From contig CAJYBN010000149.1 of NCBI GenBank assembly GCA_913064925.1, positions 1 through 6,889 of the forward strand: a DNA stretch of 6,889 bases, written 5' to 3'. Within the stretch, counting starts at the first letter, position 1. Each line of letters starts with the position of its first letter. A program made the translations under genes and the position numbers. This stretch comes from an uncultured Peptococcaceae bacterium (GTDB taxonomy: Bacteria > Bacillota > Desulfotomaculia > Desulfotomaculales > Desulfallaceae). The notes under the pieces were generated by a model. That model saw nothing but the letters and a program-made list of their open reading frames with translations, made no database searches and was not told where the DNA came from. Of this stretch, positions 4,809 through 6,889 are shown piece after piece.

Positions 4809-6758
4809 CTAAGAAGATGTTGTATAAAGCTTTATACTCCTTAATTTTCTATAAAGAGTTGACCTAGATATTCCAAGTTTTTGGGCGGCCAAAGTTTTAT
4901 TGCCTTCAGATTCTTTGATGACACGTTGAATTTCATCTCCTTCTATTTTTTTAATTTTATGTTCTAAACCTGATTTATATTGCGTATGTATTGGTATTTT
5001 TACTGTATTGCTTTGGAAGCACTCTTTTAAAATTTGCTTATAATTATTAATATTTGGACTTATATTATCAGCTAAAGCTAAAAACCTTTCAATGATGTTT
5101 TCTAATTCCCTAACATTGCCTGGCCAATCATAATTTTTCAAATCATTAAAAGCGTCCACTAATATATCACCATTAATTTGGTTTAAATGTGGTGCTTTAC
5201 GCTTTAACAGGGCCCGGACAAGTTCAGGTATATCTTCCGGGCGTTCTCGCAAAGGGGGGATATGAAGCTCTAGTACACTTAATCGGTAGTATAGGTCTTC
5301 CCTAAATCTGTTATTTCTTACTAGCTCCCATAAATTTTGATTGGTTGCACAAATAACTCTTACGTCAACTGGAATAAGACGATCACCACCAATTCGCATA
5401 ACTTCTTTTTCTTGCAGTACCCTTAATAGTCTTGCTTGTACATTGAGTGAGATTTCACCTATTTCGTCTAGAAAAATTGTTCCGGTATGTGCCATTTCAA
5501 AAAGGCCGGGTTTACCACCTTTGCGGGCGCCAGTGAACGCTCCTTGCTCGTAGCCGAAAAGTTCACTGTCAAGAAGTGACTCAGGCAGCGCGGCGCAATT
5601 AACTGCGATGAAAGGCTTATTCTTTCTTTTACTTATGTTATGAATGCTTTGTGCAAATAGTTCTTTTCCGGTTCCGGTAGCGCCAGTGATAAGAATTACT
5701 GAGTCAGTACGAGCGTACCTTTTTGCTTTATCTATAACATTATGCAAAGCAGGGCTTTTACCTGCAATATCGCTAAAGCTATGTTGTGCGACGAATCGCT
5801 TTTTGTGCATTTCGAGACGTATTTTTTCTTCAGCCTTTTGAATATCAATAGTATTCTGTATTACAGTAACTTGGCCGAATGTCTGTCCATTTACTATTAT
5901 TGGTATAGAACTAAAGACAACTTTGGGTGATTTATCCTTACTTAACGAATTGATTTTGGGTGTTGGTTTTTCCCCTTTGTTTATTATTTGAAATTCAGGA
6001 AAACAATCTTGAAGGTTTCGCCCAATAATTTCTTCAGCTTTAATATTTAGTATTTTTTCTGCTGCAGGATTAAAGGTAGTAATTTGAAGATTATTATCGG
6101 TACTGATAATGCCGCTATGGGTGAAATCGACTATGGTTTTTAACCTTTCAGCGCGTTCGGTTTCCTGCTGGTAGGAGGTTATCATATTGATGGCATATTC
6201 CAACGCCTCTTGTAGCGCTGATTGTGAGTAAAAAAAAATACCTTTCATATCATATTTTTGAGCCAAGTCGCATACTAAACTTGCACCAATTACAACCTTG
6301 AATTTCTGCTTTTTTAGTTTATTAAAAAGTTCATGTGCCTCCTCTATGGTGGTATAAGTAAATTGGTGCACCTTTACTTTTAGAATATCCTGGCAACTTT
6401 CAATTTCAGTCATTTTTCTGAAGTAATTCGCTAAAACAACCTCCGAATCATATTGCCGTGCCTCTAATAATGCTTGCATCAAATCAAAACCAGTAACTTT
6501 TATCGGTATTACAGGTATATTTAATTTTTCTTTAAGAAAAAGGGCACTTCGGTCACCGCTCACAAGTATGCACTGAGGGCCAAACTTATATGATTCCTTT
6601 TTAAGGTTCAAAGGATTAAAAAGATTTTGAAGTAACAAATTGGTAATCTCAACAGTGATGTTGGGTGGTAGCTTGATTTTTTTTAGAACTTTTCTAGCCA
6701 ACTTGGTCATTCTACTATAGCCGTTAATAATTATTTTTGGATTTATTTTTGGATTCAT
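4809..6758 (-). CDS. Sigma-54-dependent transcriptional regulator, PrpR_N-PAS-AAA+-Fis HTH
   Basis: This is a 649-aa enhancer-binding activator that uses ATP to open promoters bound by sigma-54 RNA polymerase. Residues about 20-195 form a PrpR-type sensor domain (ILVSGDRSALFLKEKL, IPVIPIKVTGFDLMQALL). About 205-305 is a PAS domain (HSGIISTDNNLQITTFNPAA, EIIGRNL). About 328-560 is the AAA+ core, with Walker A GATGTGKE (359-366), the sigma-54-contacting GAFTGA loop (406-411), Walker B GTIFLDE (426-432), FREDLYYRL, PPLRERPEDI and WPGNVRELEN. A Fis-type helix-turn-helix ends it (GNKTLAAQKLGISRSTLYRK, about 619-638). All motifs needed for activity are present. I chose ATG 6758 because AGGAGG lies nine bases ahead; the frame could extend to GTG 6788 without an RBS. 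The stop is TAG. The gene is far richer in A+T than the left half, suggesting transfer. PrpR_N regulators often control short-chain acid or alcohol catabolism, but the target here is unknown and probably lies to the right. Confidence 0.95.
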   Translation of the reverse strand: MNPKINPKIIINGYSRMTKLARKVLKKIKLPPNITVEITNLLLQNLFNPLNLKKESYKFGPQCILVSGDRSALFLKEKLNIPVIPIKVTGFDLMQALLEARQYDSEVVLANYFRKMTEIESCQDILKVKVHQFTYTTIEEAHELFNKLKKQKFKVVIGASLVCDLAQKYDMKGIFFYSQSALQEALEYAINMITSYQQETERAERLKTIVDFTHSGIISTDNNLQITTFNPAAEKILNIKAEEIIGRNLQDCFPEFQIINKGEKPTPKINSLSKDKSPKVVFSSIPIIVNGQTFGQVTVIQNTIDIQKAEEKIRLEMHKKRFVAQHSFSDIAGKSPALHNVIDKAKRYARTDSVILITGATGTGKELFAQSIHNISKRKNKPFIAVNCAALPESLLDSELFGYEQGAFTGARKGGKPGLFEMAHTGTIFLDEIGEISLNVQARLLRVLQEKEVMRIGGDRLIPVDVRVICATNQNLWELVRNNRFREDLYYRLSVLELHIPPLRERPEDIPELVRALLKRKAPHLNQINGDILVDAFNDLKNYDWPGNVRELENIIERFLALADNISPNINNYKQILKECFQSNTVKIPIHTQYKSGLEHKIKKIEGDEIQRVIKESEGNKTLAAQKLGISRSTLYRKLRSIKLYTTSS

Positions 6759-6767
6759 GGCATTCAA

Positions 6768-6773
6768 CCTCCT
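6768..6773 (-). promoter_or_regulatory. RBS fixing the regulator start
   Basis: AGGAGG on the minus strand is nine bases before ATG 6758. This decides against the longer GTG start at 6788, which would place the RBS inside the coding region. Confidence 0.8.
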
Positions 6774-6832
6774 GCATACTATGGTCACAAGAGGGATGCG
6801 TAGTGCACCCCAAAAGTCAAGACCTTAAGTTA

Positions 6833-6838
6833 TTTATA
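6833..6838 (-). promoter_or_regulatory. Possible -10 box of the regulator
   Basis: TATAAA on the minus strand lies about 75 bases before ATG 6758. No good -35 element is seen at the right distance; the position is covered by the inverted repeat at 6841-6861. A TTGACT at 6815-6820 (minus strand) is an alternative -35 but has no matching -10. No -24/-12 GG-GC pair was found. Confidence 0.25.
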
Positions 6839-6840
6839 CT

Positions 6841-6861
6841 TGCCTGCAAAAAATACAGGCA
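6841..6861. repeat. Perfect inverted repeat TGCCTG-N9-CAGGCA, candidate operator
   Basis: Two exact 6-bp half-sites flank a 9-base A-rich spacer about 83-103 bases upstream of the regulator ATG. Dyads of this type upstream of Fis-type activators commonly serve as their binding sites. Position over the likely -35 region would suit autoregulation, and distance to a gene beyond the right edge would suit an upstream activating site. No T-run follows on the plus strand; on the minus strand the loop, not the tail, is T-rich, so a terminator is unlikely. Confidence 0.45.
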
Positions 6862-6889
6862 TATCAAGGGTTCTACGTTGTAAACATGG

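Noticed and set aside
6759..6788. Ten-residue N-terminal extension of the regulator from GTG 6788
   Set aside because: The strong AGGAGG at 6768-6773 lies inside this extension at ideal distance from ATG 6758, and no RBS precedes the GTG.
6789..6889. Sigma-54 (-24/-12) promoter at the right edge
   Set aside because: A TTGC occurs at 6840-6843 but there is no GG ten bases before its GC, and none on the other strand.

Overview
The window looks like chromosomal DNA from an anaerobic, spore-forming Firmicute. A Desulfotomaculum/Pelotomaculum-type member of the Peptococcaceae is my best guess. The pointers are a GerMN-domain sporulation/germination lipoprotein, strong purine-rich ribosome binding sites (RBS), use of TTG starts, and a sigma-54 activator with a PrpR-type sensor domain. 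No rRNA, tRNA, CRISPR array or complete mobile element was found.

Layout. Positions 2-1669 (+) hold the C-terminal ~90% of the Hsp90 chaperone HtpG, cut by the window edge and followed by a rho-independent terminator. Positions 1849-2520 (+) encode a divergent cis-prenyltransferase (undecaprenyl-diphosphate-synthase family) with its own RBS and a possible promoter. Positions 2539-2916 (+) are the C-terminal part of a pyridoxamine-phosphate-oxidase-fold flavoprotein without its N-terminal strands. Positions 3000-3452 (+) are an intact 4-hydroxybenzoyl-CoA-type thioesterase starting at TTG. Positions 3453-3890 (+) are a sensor-kinase remnant: the end of the extracellular domain, one membrane helix and most of a HAMP domain, with no kinase. 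Positions 3911/3935-4498 (+) are a GerMN lipoprotein whose natural start is followed six codons later by an in-frame TAG. A strong terminator (4522-4558) closes this rightward block.

Positions 4559-4808 contain no convincing gene but many short inverted repeats. Positions 4809-6758 (-) encode a complete PrpR_N-PAS-AAA+-Fis sigma-54-dependent regulator that converges on the rightward block. It is much richer in A+T than the left half. Hand counts of 60-base lines gave 42/60 G+C at 1321-1380, 13/60 at 5041-5100 and 19/60 at 5941-6000. This suggests separate ancestry. The last 100 bases, upstream of the regulator, hold a perfect 6-bp inverted repeat that could be an operator.

Together, the genes do not form an obvious pathway. 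The left half is a housekeeping gene followed by small accessory genes, several of them decaying (two truncated, one with a premature stop, one with altered active-site residues). The right half is an apparently acquired regulator whose targets probably lie beyond the right edge. I see no clear new defence or biosynthetic system. The points most worth checking are the amber codon in the lipoprotein signal peptide, the altered prenyltransferase active site, and the structured region between the two halves.
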